Source of the DNA: Chenopodium formosanum
Lineage: Eukaryota; Streptophyta; Magnoliopsida; Caryophyllales; Amaranthaceae
Direction: 5' to 3'
NCBI GenBank assembly: GCA_024500155.1
Contig: CM044856.1
Coordinates: 48,050,303-48,114,302 of the forward strand
DNA: 64,000 nt
Part shown: piece after piece, positions 63,305-64,000 of the stretch
Numbering within the stretch: position 1 is the stretch's first letter
Layout of the letters: the number at the start of each line of letters is the position of its first letter
Notes under the pieces: model-generated
Databases searched by the model: none
What the model saw: only the letters and a program-made list of their open reading frames with translations
What the model was told of the DNA's origin: nothing
Program-made: the position numbers and the translations under genes

Positions 63305-64000
63305 TGTGACTTTTAGGGTGTTTATTGAGTCGCTTTCCGGCTTATTTTCCAATAATTTAGCCCTTTTTGTCCTTTATTTCATTTATTTGATTATTCTCGT
63401 CTTTTATCTTTATTTTGAGTATTTTAGTAGTTTTGAATAGTTTTTAGTTTATTTTCGAGTTTTTAGTTAATAATTTCTAGTTTCTTATTTTATTTTATTT
63501 TCATATTTGTTTTCTTTATTTTATTTTATTTAATTTCTTTTGATTTTATTTTTAAGTTATTTTATTTTATTTTATCTTTATCTTATTTTATTTTATCTCG
63601 TGCTAATACCCTTGTGATTTTGGTTGTAGGTGTTCCGGGTTTCAAAGTCATATTCATAGTTGCTGCCCTCTTAACCTTCACTCCACCATTACCTAAACCT
63701 ACACCACACCCTCTTCACATCAATTCTCCCCTGCCCACTGCTTTCCACACACCAAACAACCACCAACAACCCCTGCTCCATCTTTTCACAGCCCCACAAA
63801 CCGCCCAAAACAGCCACCAAATAAACACCAAAACCTCCAGCCACCAACCGCATCTCAGCACCACAAACTCCAGCCAATTCCCCTTCACCAATCCGCACCA
63901 GCAGGCCACCAATTCTCCCCTGCTCCCTGCTTTTCTCAACAATACCAACAACAACAACAACAAACTCTCTTACCACCATAGACCACCAGCCACAATAACC
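63305..64000 (+). repeat. B LTR 3, cut by the window end
   Basis: Starts TGTGACTTTTAGGGTG, with a small loss relative to LTR 1 at its very start. It runs through the ATTTT-rich part into the C/A-rich part. Minus-strand ORFs 63689-63979 are artefacts of G/T-rich DNA. Confidence 0.9.

Larger units (their letters stand above)
52177..64000 (+). mobile_element. B array: tandem LTR-internal-LTR-internal-LTR
   Basis: Three LTR copies, 52177-54505, 58484-60796 and 63305 to the window end, alternate with a longer internal region (54506-58483, with PBS and gag-like ORF) and a shorter one (60797-63304, lacking PBS and most of the ORF). The array starts inside the 3-prime UTR of element A. ATAAG (52172-52176) is the candidate target duplication; the partner would be right of the window. 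Such arrays arise by unequal recombination between LTRs. Confidence 0.9.

Overview
The window is plant nuclear DNA, most likely from a eudicot heterochromatic region, and it is built almost entirely of nested and rearranged LTR retrotransposons. I found no intact single-copy host gene, no rRNA or tRNA gene and no CRISPR array. The plant assignment rests on Tat/Ogre-type Ty3/gypsy polyproteins with a second RNase H, Ty1/copia elements, plant mobile domain (PMD) genes with ordinary plant introns, PBS sequences of the TGGCGCC-GTTGCC and TGGCGACTCC types, and CTATAAATAG-type LTR promoters. Nearly every coding region carries stops or frameshifts, many of which look like C-to-T changes at CAG, CAA or TGG codons. 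Layout, left to right. (1) 1-5877 (+): gag end, protease, G-patch-like linker, RT, RNase H, second RNase H and integrase of a decayed Tat/Ogre-like element, called G1 here. (2) 6626-11950 (-): two intron-era PMD-type genes lying antisense to G1 pol; the second keeps seven recognisable exons. (3) 12745-20530 (-): a complete but dead Ty1/copia element (C1) with about 0.78-kb LTRs and the target duplication GAACC. (4) 20531-22376 and 34218-34533 (+): a 3-prime UTR, PPT and LTR that I infer to be the 3-prime end of G1. That LTR is split by (5) 22377-34212 (-): a nearly complete Tat element (T1) with 658/662-bp LTRs and the target duplication GTACC. T1 has gag, protease, RT, two RNases H and integrase on the minus strand, and on the plus strand, between pol and the 3-prime LTR, an intron-containing antisense gene of the putative gypsy-type transposon (PF04195-like) family with its own TATA box. 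(6) 34505-35114: scrambled junction DNA that includes a 333-bp copy of the PMD gene bracketed by 29-bp direct repeats. (7) 35115-43015 (-): element G2, with a full 1.85-kb 5-prime LTR, PBS and gag, no pol, tandem-repeat arrays in its 3-prime part and a truncated 3-prime LTR. (8) 43016-47202 (+): an LTR fragment and a 5-prime-truncated copia element (C2), cut in its RT by the next insertion. (9) 47203-52176 (+): element A, a pol-less LTR element. (10) 52177-64000 (+): a related family B in a tandem LTR-internal-LTR-internal-LTR array that runs off the window. The most interesting items are: the pol-less A/B lineage, which keeps one acidic gag-like ORF across two families; its repeated hairpin-plus-PPT modules with an AGGA loop; a tobamovirus-type leaky stop context (CAA-TAG-CAA-TCA) exactly between protease and RT in T1; a regularly spaced G-box array in the T1 LTR that sits between the LTR promoter and the antisense gene promoter; and the GC-rich hairpin family shared by the G1 LTR and the antisense PMD genes. 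Identity and age statements are read by eye and not computed.
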